Assembly: GCF_050920755.1 (NCBI RefSeq)
Contig: NZ_CP158480.1
Span: forward strand, 2,170,001-2,234,000
Origin: Oligella sp050920755
Lineage (GTDB): Bacteria > Pseudomonadota > Gammaproteobacteria > Burkholderiales > Burkholderiaceae_B
DNA length: 64,000 nucleotides
Direction of reading: 5' to 3'
Below the pieces are notes generated by a model. The model saw only the letters and a list, made by a program, of their open reading frames with translations. It was not told the origin of the DNA and searched no databases. The position numbers were made by a program, and so were the translations under genes. Of the stretch, positions 43,044-52,334 are shown piece after piece; position 1 is the stretch's first letter; every line of letters starts with the position of its first letter.

Positions 43044-43313
43044 ATGAAAGAAGGTATTCACCCTGAGTACCGTGATGTGGTTTTCTTAGACCAACAAACC
43101 GGTAATCATGTCATTATTCGCTCTACTGCACCTACGCGTGAAACCATCGATATCGACGGCCAATCTTACCCGTTATATAAATGTGATGTGACTTCTGAAT
43201 CTCATCCTTTCTATACCGGTGCCCAGACTCGCGTTGTTGAAACCGGTCGCGTTGAGCGCTTCCGCAATCGCTATGCTGCTACAGCAGGCGCTTTGAAGAA
43301 GAAAAGCAACTAA
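43044..43313 (+). CDS. rpmE2: 50S ribosomal protein bL31, type B
   Basis: 89 residues: MKEGIHPEYRDVVFLDQQTG, then FTCRSTS-like IRSTAPTRETID and the end SHPFYTGAQTRVVETGRVER with FRNRYA. The CxxC zinc pair of type A L31 is absent, so this is the zinc-independent form (YkgM/RpmE2). In many bacteria this paralogue is made under zinc limitation through Zur; no clear Zur box was seen here. A strong terminator follows. Confidence 0.96.
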   Translation: MKEGIHPEYRDVVFLDQQTGNHVIIRSTAPTRETIDIDGQSYPLYKCDVTSESHPFYTGAQTRVVETGRVERFRNRYAATAGALKKKSN

Positions 43314-43345
43314 TCAGCATTGATTTGTCGATGCGATTTAAAAAG

Positions 43346-43371
43346 AGCAGCCGGCCTAGGCTGCTTTTTTT
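43346..43371 (+). terminator. Terminator of rpmE2
   Basis: Stem AGCAGCC/GGCTGCT with a 6-nt loop followed by seven T, 33 bp beyond the rpmE2 stop. Confidence 0.9.
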
Positions 43372-43527
43372 ATGCTATTCAGATCCGGGGTGAGTGCCGG
43401 GAGTTTGGGCGTCTAGGCGGGCGTCCGGGAGCACCTAATCGGAAAGCCTATTTTTAGACAGGCTTTAATGAATATCTTTTTAAATTAGTTTAAACTACAG
43501 AGGTTTACTAATCTCAGCATCAGATCT

Positions 43528-45309
43528 GTGTCTTTACAAGAAATCAAAACCCCCGCTCGCTTGACAGCACCCACCACTCGTAAGCTTCCCAGACAAACTC
43601 TGCTCTGGGTCGGTTTAGCCTATGTACTGTTCGGTCTTTTTTTCAGAGATGCCTGGAAAACCGATGATGCCGTTGGTTTAGCCGCTGTTTTAGGCGCTAT
43701 TCAGGAAGGTGGGAAGCATTATTTTGCACCTTATATCGGTGATTTACCCTCGGTTGAGCAAGGCCCTTTACTACTCTGGATAGGCACTGCCTTTAATTTC
43801 GTCTTTAGCCCTATCTTTGCCTTATGGTTAAGTCCGCTTGAAGCACAAATCGCTGCCATTAAACTGGCGAATTTACTGTATTTTTATATTGTGTTATATG
43901 GCGTTTGGTATGGCTGCTATTTATTAGCACGCCGCCCCGAGTGCCAACCACTGCCACTTCCCTTTGGCGGTGATCCGGATCCGCGTGATTATGGGCGTAT
44001 GCTGGCGGATTGTGCCTTTTTATTTCTCATCGCCTGCTTTGGGATTCTGATGCGCATGCATGAGACGGACTATATCCCTCTCCTGATGGCCTGCCACGCT
44101 TTGACTTTTTATGGTTTTGTACGTATTTTTGAGCTACCTAAGCAAGCCTTGTTTTTCTTAATCACCGGTCTTAGCGGAAGTTTTTTTGCAGCGGGATTAG
44201 TCGGCGTCTTTTCCTTATTCGTTGCGACGCTGGTGTTACTTTTTTATCGACAATACAATCAGTTACAAAAACGCATTATCCTGATTGCGCTACTTGGCAG
44301 CATCGTTCTTGCAAGCCTTTGGTTAATGTCGATTAAGAATAACCAAAGCGAGTGGTTTAGCGCTTGGCTTCATCATAATCACAAGGCCTTTAGCGGTTAT
44401 GGACGCGATTTTTTAAGCTCCTTACGCGATTTAGCGTGGTTCTTACTACCCATGTGGCCTTTTGCCATTTATAGTTTGTGGCAATGGCGACGCTGGCTGG
44501 CGGCACCACATATTTTTATCCCAACCATCTTGATTGCAACTAATCTACTCCTATTGCTACTACTCAGTAATAGCTTTGAACCGGAATATGCACCGATTGT
44601 CGTGCCGATGACGGTCTTAGCCGCAATGGCCATACCGACCTTGCGCCGTAATTTTATCAATGCCTTGGACTGGTACTCGATTATGGTCAATAGCTTGACT
44701 ATTGGCGTGATTTGGTTAGGATGGATTGCTTTATACCTTGGTTGGCCGACTAAAATTCATGGCAATATCACGCGTTTAGTGCCGGGTTTTGAAATTGAAA
44801 TCCGTTGGTGGGCGGTGATTTTCAGTATGGCTGTGACGATGTTATGGTTTGCGGCAATTAACTGGCGTTTACGCCTAAAGCCTGAAGCCCTGTGGCGCGG
44901 TGTGGTGCTGTTTGCCATCGGTCTAACCGCTTCTTGGCTGATTATTGTGGCACTATGGATGCCGGCGGTAAACTATAATCGTAGCTACAATTCTGTGGCC
45001 TATAGTCTAGCCAATGCGATCACAACGCATGTCAAAGACGGCGAGTGTATCCGCAGTGTAGGTGTAGGTCATGGTCAGTCGGCGCTTTTTTATATTTACG
45101 GGCAAACAAAGCTCACAAGCAGCAATGAATGTGAGTGGTTATTAACCCAAACGAATGAAAAGCGTCGCATTGACTTAGATGATCTTTATTCCCGACTACC
45201 TGCCGCAGATCACTTAAGTAGTGGGGTGACATTATGGCAAGGCAGTCGCGACAGTGATCGTCATGGTGAGTTATTCCGTCTGATTTCTTTACCCTCACCT
45301 TTTCAATAA
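43528..45309 (+). CDS. GT-C type membrane glycosyltransferase (GT39/ArnT-like)
   Basis: Inner-membrane protein of 593 residues with about 12-13 hydrophobic segments. The first periplasmic loop carries the acidic pair of GT-C enzymes (FRDAWKTDDAVGLAAVLGAI) and a GPLLLWIGTAF segment where ArnT-like proteins have their substrate-binding start. A soluble domain follows at the C-terminus (DGECIRSVGVGHGQSALFYI). Likely transfers a sugar from a polyprenyl phosphate donor to lipid A or another periplasmic acceptor; acceptor unknown. The GTG start has no clear ribosome binding site, so the start is tentative. 21 bp separate it from the MATE gene. Confidence 0.77.
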   Translation: MSLQEIKTPARLTAPTTRKLPRQTLLWVGLAYVLFGLFFRDAWKTDDAVGLAAVLGAIQEGGKHYFAPYIGDLPSVEQGPLLLWIGTAFNFVFSPIFALWLSPLEAQIAAIKLANLLYFYIVLYGVWYGCYLLARRPECQPLPLPFGGDPDPRDYGRMLADCAFLFLIACFGILMRMHETDYIPLLMACHALTFYGFVRIFELPKQALFFLITGLSGSFFAAGLVGVFSLFVATLVLLFYRQYNQLQKRIILIALLGSIVLASLWLMSIKNNQSEWFSAWLHHNHKAFSGYGRDFLSSLRDLAWFLLPMWPFAIYSLWQWRRWLAAPHIFIPTILIATNLLLLLLLSNSFEPEYAPIVVPMTVLAAMAIPTLRRNFINALDWYSIMVNSLTIGVIWLGWIALYLGWPTKIHGNITRLVPGFEIEIRWWAVIFSMAVTMLWFAAINWRLRLKPEALWRGVVLFAIGLTASWLIIVALWMPAVNYNRSYNSVAYSLANAITTHVKDGECIRSVGVGHGQSALFYIYGQTKLTSSNECEWLLTQTNEKRRIDLDDLYSRLPAADHLSSGVTLWQGSRDSDRHGELFRLISLPSPFQ

Positions 45310-45330
45310 TTTAAACACTAAGAGTTTTTT

Positions 45331-46752
45331 GTGTCCACGATTAAAAAGCCAACGACCGCCCCCGAGCTGCCTACTGAGCGAGTGATGACGCTCGCTCCGA
45401 AGATTATGCGACAAGTTTGGCCGATTCTTATCAGCCAATGGGTCGGGGTTGCTTTTGCCATCATTGATAGTGTGATGCTGGGCAACTTCAGTGTCCAGGC
45501 TTTACAAACCATTTCGATTGCCGCCTCTATTTATGTGACGGTGGTTATCAGTCTGATGGGCGTCATTCATGCCTTAATTCCTATTTGCGCCCAAGCCATC
45601 GGTGCCGGTAAATTTACGGATGTGGGCGAGCTCTTTGGTCAAGGAATATGGATGGCGCTGCTGATTACGGTAATCGGCGCCATCGGACTCTTAAACCCTG
45701 AATTTTTAATGAATATGGCGGGCGACCTATCGCCTGAAGTGCGGGCGGATGTTGCCGGATACTTACGCTATACTTTTTACGGTTTACCGGCGGCTTTGAT
45801 TTTCAGGGTGGTTTACTCGATTTGCACAGCCAGTCAGCGCGCCGGCACGGTGATGTATTTAAGCGTAGCCAGCCTGCCTCTGAAGTTTTTTATTAACTGG
45901 TTATTGATTTTCGGCAATCTGGGCTTTAATCAAATGGGTAGTGACGGTGCGGGTATTTCTACCGCTGCCGTTTCATGGTTTCAGTTGCTTGCAGGTCTGC
46001 TGGTTTTATACCTTGACCCGCACTATAAGCGCTATCAGCTACGTCTGTCGCTCCCCAAATGGCAACGCATCGGCGAGGTTTTACGTCTGGGCATTCCCAT
46101 GGGCGCTTCCTATTTAGTGGAGATCTGTGCCTTTACTTTTATCACGCTTTTTGTGGCACGCGAAGGTGCGCATGTGTCCGCCAGTCATCAGATTTTAGCG
46201 AATCTGATTTCCTTTACCTATATGATCCCGATGTCCATCGGCATTGCCACCGCAGCGCGGACGGCGCAATCACTCGGCGCAAAGCAATGGGAATCGGCCC
46301 ATCGCAGTGTGCTGGCAGGCTTTGCTTTGGCAATTATGGGGCTGATTATCACTATCGCTGTCGTGCTACTGCTGAAAAACGAAATTATCAGTCTCTATAC
46401 GCAGGATCCGAGTGTGGTATTGATTGCCGGCGGTTTATTAAGCTTCTTCCCCTTGATTCATTTTTGGGATGTCTTACAATGTCTTAATATCTATGCGCTA
46501 CGCGCTCATCGCATCGCCACCGTGCCTTTTATTTTGCAAACAATCTGCTTACTCGGTATAGGCATCGGCGTGGGTTTCTACTTCGGTTTCGGTGCAGGCA
46601 GAGGTGACTTGGCGTTTATTACTCAGGCACTGATGCCCAATTCAACCATTGGTCTCGCCTGCCTCTGGTTAATGAATGCGGTCAGTTTAATGGTCTGTTC
46701 GCTGGTTTTACACAGTTGGTATTGGTATGTCTACAGAAAAAACAAAGTTTAG
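45331..46752 (+). CDS. MATE-family multidrug/cation antiporter
   Basis: Inner-membrane efflux pump of 473 residues with 12 hydrophobic segments in two MatE halves. Recognisable parts: QVWPILISQWVGVAFAIIDSVMLGN, ALIPICAQAIGAG (first half) and IPMGASYLVEICAFTFITLF, GIATAARTAQSLGA (second half), as in NorM. It begins at a GTG with TAAGAG upstream; a later ATG (MTLAPKIMR) is possible. Its 3' end overlaps the next efflux gene by 26 bp. Confidence 0.88.
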   Translation: MSTIKKPTTAPELPTERVMTLAPKIMRQVWPILISQWVGVAFAIIDSVMLGNFSVQALQTISIAASIYVTVVISLMGVIHALIPICAQAIGAGKFTDVGELFGQGIWMALLITVIGAIGLLNPEFLMNMAGDLSPEVRADVAGYLRYTFYGLPAALIFRVVYSICTASQRAGTVMYLSVASLPLKFFINWLLIFGNLGFNQMGSDGAGISTAAVSWFQLLAGLLVLYLDPHYKRYQLRLSLPKWQRIGEVLRLGIPMGASYLVEICAFTFITLFVAREGAHVSASHQILANLISFTYMIPMSIGIATAARTAQSLGAKQWESAHRSVLAGFALAIMGLIITIAVVLLLKNEIISLYTQDPSVVLIAGGLLSFFPLIHFWDVLQCLNIYALRAHRIATVPFILQTICLLGIGIGVGFYFGFGAGRGDLAFITQALMPNSTIGLACLWLMNAVSLMVCSLVLHSWYWYVYRKNKV

Positions 46753-47923
46753 TATCCCTTTTTGGCTTTATATTATGGCGGCTTTAGCCGTTGTGGGGCC
46801 GGCTTCAATTGACCTGTATCTACCGACCTTTCCGATTATTGCCGGTGACTTTGCAGTACCGCAAAACCGTGTGGAATTAACGGTCTCGGCCTTTTTGTTC
46901 GGACTGTCTTTTTCACAAATTATTGTGGGCCCTTTAACCGACCACTTCGGTCGCAAGGGGCCTTTGCTGGTCGGTGCCCTACTCTATTTAGCTGCCAGTT
47001 TGATTTGTGCCTTTGCGCCCAGCTTTGAGTTTTTATTAATCGGTCGTGCTTTACAAGCCATGGGCGCAGCCTGTTTTATGACGATATCCCGAGCTGTGGT
47101 ACGGGATCATTACAGCACGCAGGAAGCAGCTTATGCAATGACCATTCTGATGCTACTGACCGGTATGGCACCGGTGGTGGCGCCGATGATTGGCGCATTT
47201 CTGACAAACTTTACCAGTTGGCGCGGGCTCTTTATGATGCTGTCAACCTATGGCTTTATCAGCTTTTTGCTGGTGGCTTTTTGCTTTAAAGAGTCGCTAC
47301 CTAAGGACAATCGTCTACATATCAACCCGGCTAGCATTGCTAAAAACTATATCGGCCTGTTTTTTGATCGCAGCTTTATCGGCTTTTCATTGGCGGCAGG
47401 CTTCAGCATGGGTGCGATGTTTGCCTTTATCGCTTCCTCCTCTACCGTGCTGATGGAGACTTTCGGACTAAGCCCCGGTCAATTTGCATGGAGTTTCGGC
47501 ATCGTGGCGTTTGGCTTAATGATCGGTTCTCAAAGCTGTGGCTTTTTATTACGTCTCAATATCGCTGTTCTGGTGCTGTACCGCGTTGCAGCTTATTGGA
47601 CCATGGTCGTGCTTACGGTTGGAGTTATTTTGTCACTTAGCGGTATGATGAATTTAAGCGTGTTTATGGTGATTATGTTCAGCTTTACTGTCGGTTTAGG
47701 CATGATTAACCTTACCGCACCCATTCTCGCCCTCAAAAAGCAGGGTCATCGCTTAGGCATGGCATCTGCGCTTACCGGCGCCACGCTCTTTTTATTCGGA
47801 ACATTTTCCAGCGCCATTGTCAGCCACTGGCACACCGGCAATGAACTACTACTATTGGCGACGATGATGCTCTTTACGGCTTTATCATTATTTTTCGGTC
47901 GCGTGGTAGCAACCAACAATTAA
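46727..47923 (+). CDS. Bcr/CflA-family drug efflux transporter (MFS)
   Basis: Major facilitator of 398 residues with 12 membrane segments. Motif A of the family is in GPLTDHFGRKGPLLVGALLY and the DHA1/Bcr signature in GPASIDLYLPTFPIIAGDF; motif C-like GMAPVVAPMIGAFL lies in segment 5. Exports drugs by proton antiport; in E. coli Bcr handles bicyclomycin. It overlaps the MATE gene, suggesting translational coupling of two efflux pumps. Confidence 0.9.
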   Translation: MSTEKTKFSIPFWLYIMAALAVVGPASIDLYLPTFPIIAGDFAVPQNRVELTVSAFLFGLSFSQIIVGPLTDHFGRKGPLLVGALLYLAASLICAFAPSFEFLLIGRALQAMGAACFMTISRAVVRDHYSTQEAAYAMTILMLLTGMAPVVAPMIGAFLTNFTSWRGLFMMLSTYGFISFLLVAFCFKESLPKDNRLHINPASIAKNYIGLFFDRSFIGFSLAAGFSMGAMFAFIASSSTVLMETFGLSPGQFAWSFGIVAFGLMIGSQSCGFLLRLNIAVLVLYRVAAYWTMVVLTVGVILSLSGMMNLSVFMVIMFSFTVGLGMINLTAPILALKKQGHRLGMASALTGATLFLFGTFSSAIVSHWHTGNELLLLATMMLFTALSLFFGRVVATNN

Positions 47924-48018
47924 TCGCATTTAGCGCTTGTTTGTTGCGAAAAGCCCGCAATTTGGCTGAGTTAAGTACTTGGCGGGAGATATTTTTAGCC
48001 GTTGAGACTGATAACTTA

Positions 48019-48047
48019 TTGATTTATGCGAGAATTCAGGCTATGAT
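48019..48047 (+). promoter_or_regulatory. Sigma-70 promoter of rpmB-rpmG
   Basis: -35 TTGATT (48019-48024), 17-bp spacer, -10 TATGAT (48042-48047). It lies about 100 bp before the rpmB start and just before the structured leader. Confidence 0.75.
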
Positions 48048-48057
48048 ATTCGATTCT

Positions 48058-48110
48058 CATGGCATCAACCATGGGTTCTAAGAAGGCCGGCTTGGGCCAA
48101 CAACCAAGCC
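48058..48110 (+). promoter_or_regulatory. Two hairpins in the rpmB leader
   Basis: CATGG/CCATG (48058-48062, 48069-48073) and GGCTTGG/CCAAGCC (48089-48095, 48104-48110, loop 8 nt) lie in the 5' untranslated region directly behind the promoter. Neither is followed by a U-run, so they are not terminators; autoregulation by L28 is a possible role. Confidence 0.5.
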
Positions 48111-48146
48111 TATAAATCAACGATGTAATTAACGAGGTAATTAACT

Positions 48147-48383
48147 ATGGCTAAAGTCTGCCAAGTCACCGGTAAGCGCCCTATGTCCGGTAATAAAGTA
48201 TCACATGCGCAAAACAAAACTAAGCGTCGCTTCCTGCCTAATCTTCAATCCCGTCGTTTCTGGGTTGAGAGCGAGCAGCGTTGGGTGCGTTTACGCATTT
48301 CTACCAGTGCTTTACGCACGATCGATAAAAAGGGTATTGATGCCGTTTTAGCCGAAATGCGCGCTAATGGTCAAAGCGTTTAA
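48147..48383 (+). CDS. rpmB: 50S ribosomal protein bL28
   Basis: 78 residues: MAKVCQVTGKRPMSGNKVSH, then AQNKTKRRFLPNLQSRRFWV and the usual RTIDKKGIDAVLAEMRANGQ ending. Followed 50 bp later by rpmG, the typical rpmB-rpmG pair. Confidence 0.97.
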   Translation: MAKVCQVTGKRPMSGNKVSHAQNKTKRRFLPNLQSRRFWVESEQRWVRLRISTSALRTIDKKGIDAVLAEMRANGQSV

Positions 48384-48433
48384 TCGCCGGTCATGCATCA
48401 TTGTTTAGCAATTTAAATTTATAGGAACATATC

Positions 48434-48601
48434 ATGGCTAAAGGTATTCGCGAAAAAATCAAATTAGAATCAACTGCCGGCACCGGTCACTTCTACACAA
48501 CCACTAAAAACAAGCGTAACACGCCTGACAAGATGGTTTTCAAAAAGTACGATCCGGTTGTGCGTAAGCACGTTGAGTACAAGGAAACCAGACTTAAGTA
48601 G
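48434..48601 (+). CDS. rpmG: 50S ribosomal protein bL33
   Basis: 55 residues (MAKGIREKIKLESTAGTGHF, then YTTTKNKRNTPDKMVFKKYD and PVVRKHVEYKETRLK). The zinc-binding CxxC pairs of some L33 forms are absent, as in E. coli. A GGA box precedes the ATG. Second gene of the operon; strong terminator 20 bp behind. Confidence 0.97.
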   Translation: MAKGIREKIKLESTAGTGHFYTTTKNKRNTPDKMVFKKYDPVVRKHVEYKETRLK

Positions 48602-48620
48602 TTGCCAAGTCTAAGGGTTT

Positions 48621-48657
48621 AAAAAAGCTTCTCATTTATGATGAGAAGCTTTTTTTA
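48621..48657 (+). terminator. Terminator of rpmB-rpmG
   Basis: Perfect long stem AAAAAAGCTTCTCAT/ATGAGAAGCTTTTTT with a 5-nt loop and a T-run. Confidence 0.95.
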
Positions 48658-48777
48658 TGGGCGGATTTTGTATGTGCCGTGGTTGGCGATTGGAGGGTAG
48701 ATACCGGCAAAAAGGGGGTGGACAAAAAGCGCCCATGCCGATCTTTTACGCTTGTGAATGCCTTAGGATAATCTTTT

Positions 48778-49200
48778 ATGGATTATTCTTATGAGTACAG
48801 TGATAAGCTAGACTATAAGCATAGCCGTCTGTCATCGTGGTTGGAGGTGATGCTCAATTCAAAAAACAAGGTCTTAAAACCCATGTCAGATCGCATTACG
48901 AAGGATCCGATTTTTGAAGAGGTGTTAAGCCTCATGGATATGTCCACAAAAAGTGCTGAGGAGGTCGAGGAAATGAGATTGTCACGCAAATATGATATTG
49001 GCACCCTGATGGAATTTCATGACGTGTATGAAGAAGCCAAGGAAGAAGGCATTGCCATAGGTGAAGCTAGAGGTGAGGCTAAGGGTGAAGCTAAGGTTCA
49101 ACTTGAAATCGCACAAAATCTCAAATTGCGAGGTTACTCATTGACGGAGATTAAAGAGATAACCGGCATATCCTCGCAGTTACTTGAGCGTTTACATTAA
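48778..49200 (+). pseudogene. Rpn/PDDEXK_2-type transposase-nuclease, C-terminal remnant
   Basis: 140 codons that resemble only the C-terminal part of recombination-promoting nucleases (Rpn; PD-(D/E)XK family transposase): MDMSTKSAEEVEEMRLSRKY and the repeat-like GEARGEAKGEAK linker, then LKLRGYSLTEIKEITGISS. Full-length proteins have about 280-310 residues with a nuclease core at the N-terminus; that is missing, and the upstream sequence shows no continuation. A start codon at 48778 may still give a fragment. Probably a decayed mobile-type gene. Confidence 0.7.
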
Positions 49201-49368
49201 GCGTCCGGTTAACCCCGATTAATTTAATTAAATGCTCCGGATGCTTCATGCTCAACACTGACGCCGATAAGCCGGTGGTTGCAATACTCATATTGATAAT
49301 ATGGAGCGATCACCGGCGTTTGGTTTAGCGCCGGCACAGCACTCACCACAACCCGATTGAGGCTGCTT

Positions 49369-51168
49369 TTAAATCGCCTTAGTCCTTTTCAACAACCATT
49401 CTTTGGCTTCACCGGCCACATAAGGCGATAATCGTTCACGCACCTCGGCATGATAGCCATTAAGCCACGCTCGCTCTGCCTCCGTCATAAGCGATAAATC
49501 AATGCAGCGCGTATCAATAGGACATAGTGTAAGCGTTTCAAAGCGTAAAAACTCACCGAACTCCGTATTAAAAGCCATTTGATTTAAAACCAGATTTTCA
49601 ATCCGTACGCCCCATTGACCGGTGCGATAAAGACCCGGTTCATTGGACGTGACCATACCCTCTTTCATCTCCGTGTTTGGGCGGCCGTAGCCATAATGTG
49701 AAATACTTTGCGGCCCTTCATGCACATTAAGAAAATAACCCACACCATGACCGGTACCGTGACCAAAGTCCAAACCATGTTGCCATAAAGGTAGACGTGC
49801 AATCGCGTCAAGATTCGCCCCCGGCTCATTTACCGGAAACACGGCCATTGAGAGATTGACCATGGCTTTTAAGACCAACGTAAAGTCTTTTTTATGCGCT
49901 GCCGTAATCGTGCCGATTGGAACCACACGAGTAATATCCGTGGTACCGTCAAGATATTGCCCTCCCGAATCAATAAGCAATAAACCCTCGCCCTCCAACA
50001 TGGCATAACTCTCAGGCAAAGCACGGTAATGCGGTAAAGCACCGTTCGCATTAAAACCGGCAATGGTCGCAAAGCTTGGTGAAATAAAGTCCGGCTGCCT
50101 TGCCCGCGCTGCCGTAATCAGTTTATCCACATCAAGCTCAGAGAGCTTTTCACCGGACTGCAGACGTCGTTCAAACTCGGCAAAGAACTCACATAAAGCC
50201 GCACCGTCTTTTTCCATCGCATGACGAATATGGACAATTTCCTTAGCATTTTTTTGCGCCTTAAAACGCTGCGACGGATTTAATGCCAATATCGCCACCT
50301 CGGTATAAGGCTTGGCAATAGCCCATGCGGTACGCGCCGGATCGATGAGTAAGGACAGCGAGGCATCCTGTAAATGCTCCGCTAAGGTACTTTGCACGGA
50401 TTCATAAGGCATTAGCACCACCCCATCCTGCAGTAACAGCTCTTTTAGCTCTGAAGACAGCTTTTGCTCATCCACAAACAAATAGACCCTATCCTCAGTC
50501 AATAGCAGATGCGATAAAAAGACCGGGTTATAGTCCACATCACTTCCTCGCAGATTCAGTAGCCAAGCAATATCATCCAGCGATGAAATAAGATGTCGCT
50601 GTGCGCCGGCATCACGCATGGCTTGGCGCACTTGAGCGATTTTCTCGCTGCGCGGCAAGCCCGCAAAACGCTCCTCATGCTCATAAATCGGCGCTTGCGG
50701 TAATGGCGGGCGATCCACCCAAAAAGCATCCAGCAGCTCCACATCTACCCGCATTTCCAATTCAGCTTCTGCGAAACGTTGTTCCAACTGTAACGCCTGC
50801 GCGACGCTAAGCGCCATGCCATTTACACCCACCACTTCGCCGGGTGAAAGCTGCCGGATAATCCACTCTTCAACGCCGGGGACGCCCTTAGCGCCTAATT
50901 TCATCAAGCGAATGTCGGCCCCCTGCAATTGCGCCTCTGCCTGTACCCAATAACGGCTATCGGTCCATAACGCCGCTTCATTTTGCGTCACCGCCAACAA
51001 GCCTGCCGAACCGCTAAAGCCGCTTAAATACTCACGTTGAGACCAGTGCTCCGGTAAATACTCGGAAAGATGAGGATCCGCGGTATAAACCAACCAAGCG
51101 GACAGGCCGTGTGCCTGCATTTGCTCTCTTAAGGCCTGAATTCTTTCGGGAACTGTTACAATCTTCAT
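49369..51168 (-). CDS. Xaa-Pro aminopeptidase (M24B family, long form)
   Basis: Removes N-terminal residues in front of proline; 599 residues with two creatinase-like N-terminal domains and a C-terminal pita-bread catalytic domain. The dinuclear metal ligands are in place: two Asp in LIDSGGQYLDGTTDITRVV, His in FGHGTGHGVGYFLNVHEGPQ, Glu in MVTSNEPGLYR and Glu in WGVRIENLVLN. The length and C-terminal domain match the eukaryote-like aminopeptidase P1 group found in many proteobacteria, longer than the 440-residue E. coli PepP. Confidence 0.93.
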   Translation of the reverse strand: MKIVTVPERIQALREQMQAHGLSAWLVYTADPHLSEYLPEHWSQREYLSGFSGSAGLLAVTQNEAALWTDSRYWVQAEAQLQGADIRLMKLGAKGVPGVEEWIIRQLSPGEVVGVNGMALSVAQALQLEQRFAEAELEMRVDVELLDAFWVDRPPLPQAPIYEHEERFAGLPRSEKIAQVRQAMRDAGAQRHLISSLDDIAWLLNLRGSDVDYNPVFLSHLLLTEDRVYLFVDEQKLSSELKELLLQDGVVLMPYESVQSTLAEHLQDASLSLLIDPARTAWAIAKPYTEVAILALNPSQRFKAQKNAKEIVHIRHAMEKDGAALCEFFAEFERRLQSGEKLSELDVDKLITAARARQPDFISPSFATIAGFNANGALPHYRALPESYAMLEGEGLLLIDSGGQYLDGTTDITRVVPIGTITAAHKKDFTLVLKAMVNLSMAVFPVNEPGANLDAIARLPLWQHGLDFGHGTGHGVGYFLNVHEGPQSISHYGYGRPNTEMKEGMVTSNEPGLYRTGQWGVRIENLVLNQMAFNTEFGEFLRFETLTLCPIDTRCIDLSLMTEAERAWLNGYHAEVRERLSPYVAGEAKEWLLKRTKAI

Positions 51169-51226
51169 AAATTTAGTAGCTAAAATCGTCTCAAACTAAA
51201 CACATATTGTAAAGGATCACAGTGAT

Positions 51227-51595
51227 ATGCGTTTATTCATTTGCTTAGGAGCCCTTTTCGGCTTTTTAGGGGTAGTCTTGGGTGCCTTTGGTGCGCACGG
51301 GCTACAAAACATAGTAGAAGCCAAGCAATTAGCGGTCTGGCACACGGGTGTGCAGTATCAGATGTACCACAGCTTAGCCCTTTTGAGCGTGTCATTATTA
51401 GCGGTGAGCTTAGTTAATCCGAGGATCGCACGCTGGGCCGGTTGGGCATTTGTGCTGGGAATTTTGCTATTTTCCGGCAGTCTCTATGCCATTGTCCTGT
51501 TGGGCGTAAAGACATTGGGACTCATCACACCGATTGGCGGATTGTTTTTCCTTATCGGTTGGTTATTGTTGTTGCTCGCAGCGATTAAAAAATAG
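51227..51595 (+). CDS. DUF423 family membrane protein
   Basis: Inner-membrane protein of 122 residues with four hydrophobic segments, like YgdD. The family pattern is clear: GALFGFLGVVLGAFGAHGL, VWHTGVQYQMYHSLALL, and LGLITPIGGLFFLIGWLLLL. Function unknown. Divergent from pepP-like gene. Confidence 0.9.
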   Translation: MRLFICLGALFGFLGVVLGAFGAHGLQNIVEAKQLAVWHTGVQYQMYHSLALLSVSLLAVSLVNPRIARWAGWAFVLGILLFSGSLYAIVLLGVKTLGLITPIGGLFFLIGWLLLLLAAIKK

Positions 51596-51666
51596 CAGTG
51601 AACAAAAAAGCGGTAGTAAGACATTTCGACCCACTACCGCCACAGTGCTTTTAGCTTAGATTTAAA

Positions 51667-52317
51667 CTAATTTAGCCCGGAAATTAACGTCACTCCGGTA
51701 TTTGCCTGAATATCTTCAAAGCTCACGTCCGGTGCCAGTTCGATCAGCTTAAGACCCTCTTCGGTCACTTCCATCACACCGAGGTCAGTGATAATTAAAT
51801 CAACCACGCCGACACCGGTCAAGGGTAGATCACACTCAGGCAGGATCTTTTTAGAAACACTACCGTCCTTGCCTTTAGCCACATGATCCATCACCACAAC
51901 CACACGCTGTACGCCGGCCACTAAGTCCATGGCACCACCCATGCCCTTAACCATCTTGCCGGGAATCATCCAGTTAGCTAAATCACCTTTTTCGGAAACC
52001 TGCATCGCACCAAGAATCGCGAGGTTAATCTTACCGCCGCGAATCATGCCGAAAGAATCCGCTGAAGAAAAGAATGATGAACCGGGAATGGTGGTAATGG
52101 TCTGCTTACCGGCGTTAATTAAATCAGGGTCTACGTTGTCCTCTGTAGGGAAAGGACCGATACCTAATAAACCGTTTTCAGACTGTAGCCAAACGGTAAT
52201 ATCCTCAGGTACGTAGTTGGACACCAGGGTCGGAATACCAATACCTAAGTTTACATAGAAGCCGTCTTCTAATTCCTTGGCCGCACGAGCAGCCATTTGA
52301 TCACGAGTCCATGCCAT
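51667..52317 (-). CDS. scoB: 3-oxoacid CoA-transferase subunit B
   Basis: Beta subunit of succinyl-CoA:3-ketoacid CoA-transferase, 216 residues. The catalytic glutamate lies in the SENGLLGIGP motif (residues about 46-55), with GIGIPTLVSNYV before it and KGMGGAMDLVAGVQRVVVVM after. It transfers CoA between succinate and acetoacetate for ketone-body use. It follows scoA by 17 bp. Confidence 0.95.
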   Translation of the reverse strand: MAWTRDQMAARAAKELEDGFYVNLGIGIPTLVSNYVPEDITVWLQSENGLLGIGPFPTEDNVDPDLINAGKQTITTIPGSSFFSSADSFGMIRGGKINLAILGAMQVSEKGDLANWMIPGKMVKGMGGAMDLVAGVQRVVVVMDHVAKGKDGSVSKKILPECDLPLTGVGVVDLIITDLGVMEVTEEGLKLIELAPDVSFEDIQANTGVTLISGLN

Positions 52318-52334
52318 ATTAATTCCTCCCTATC

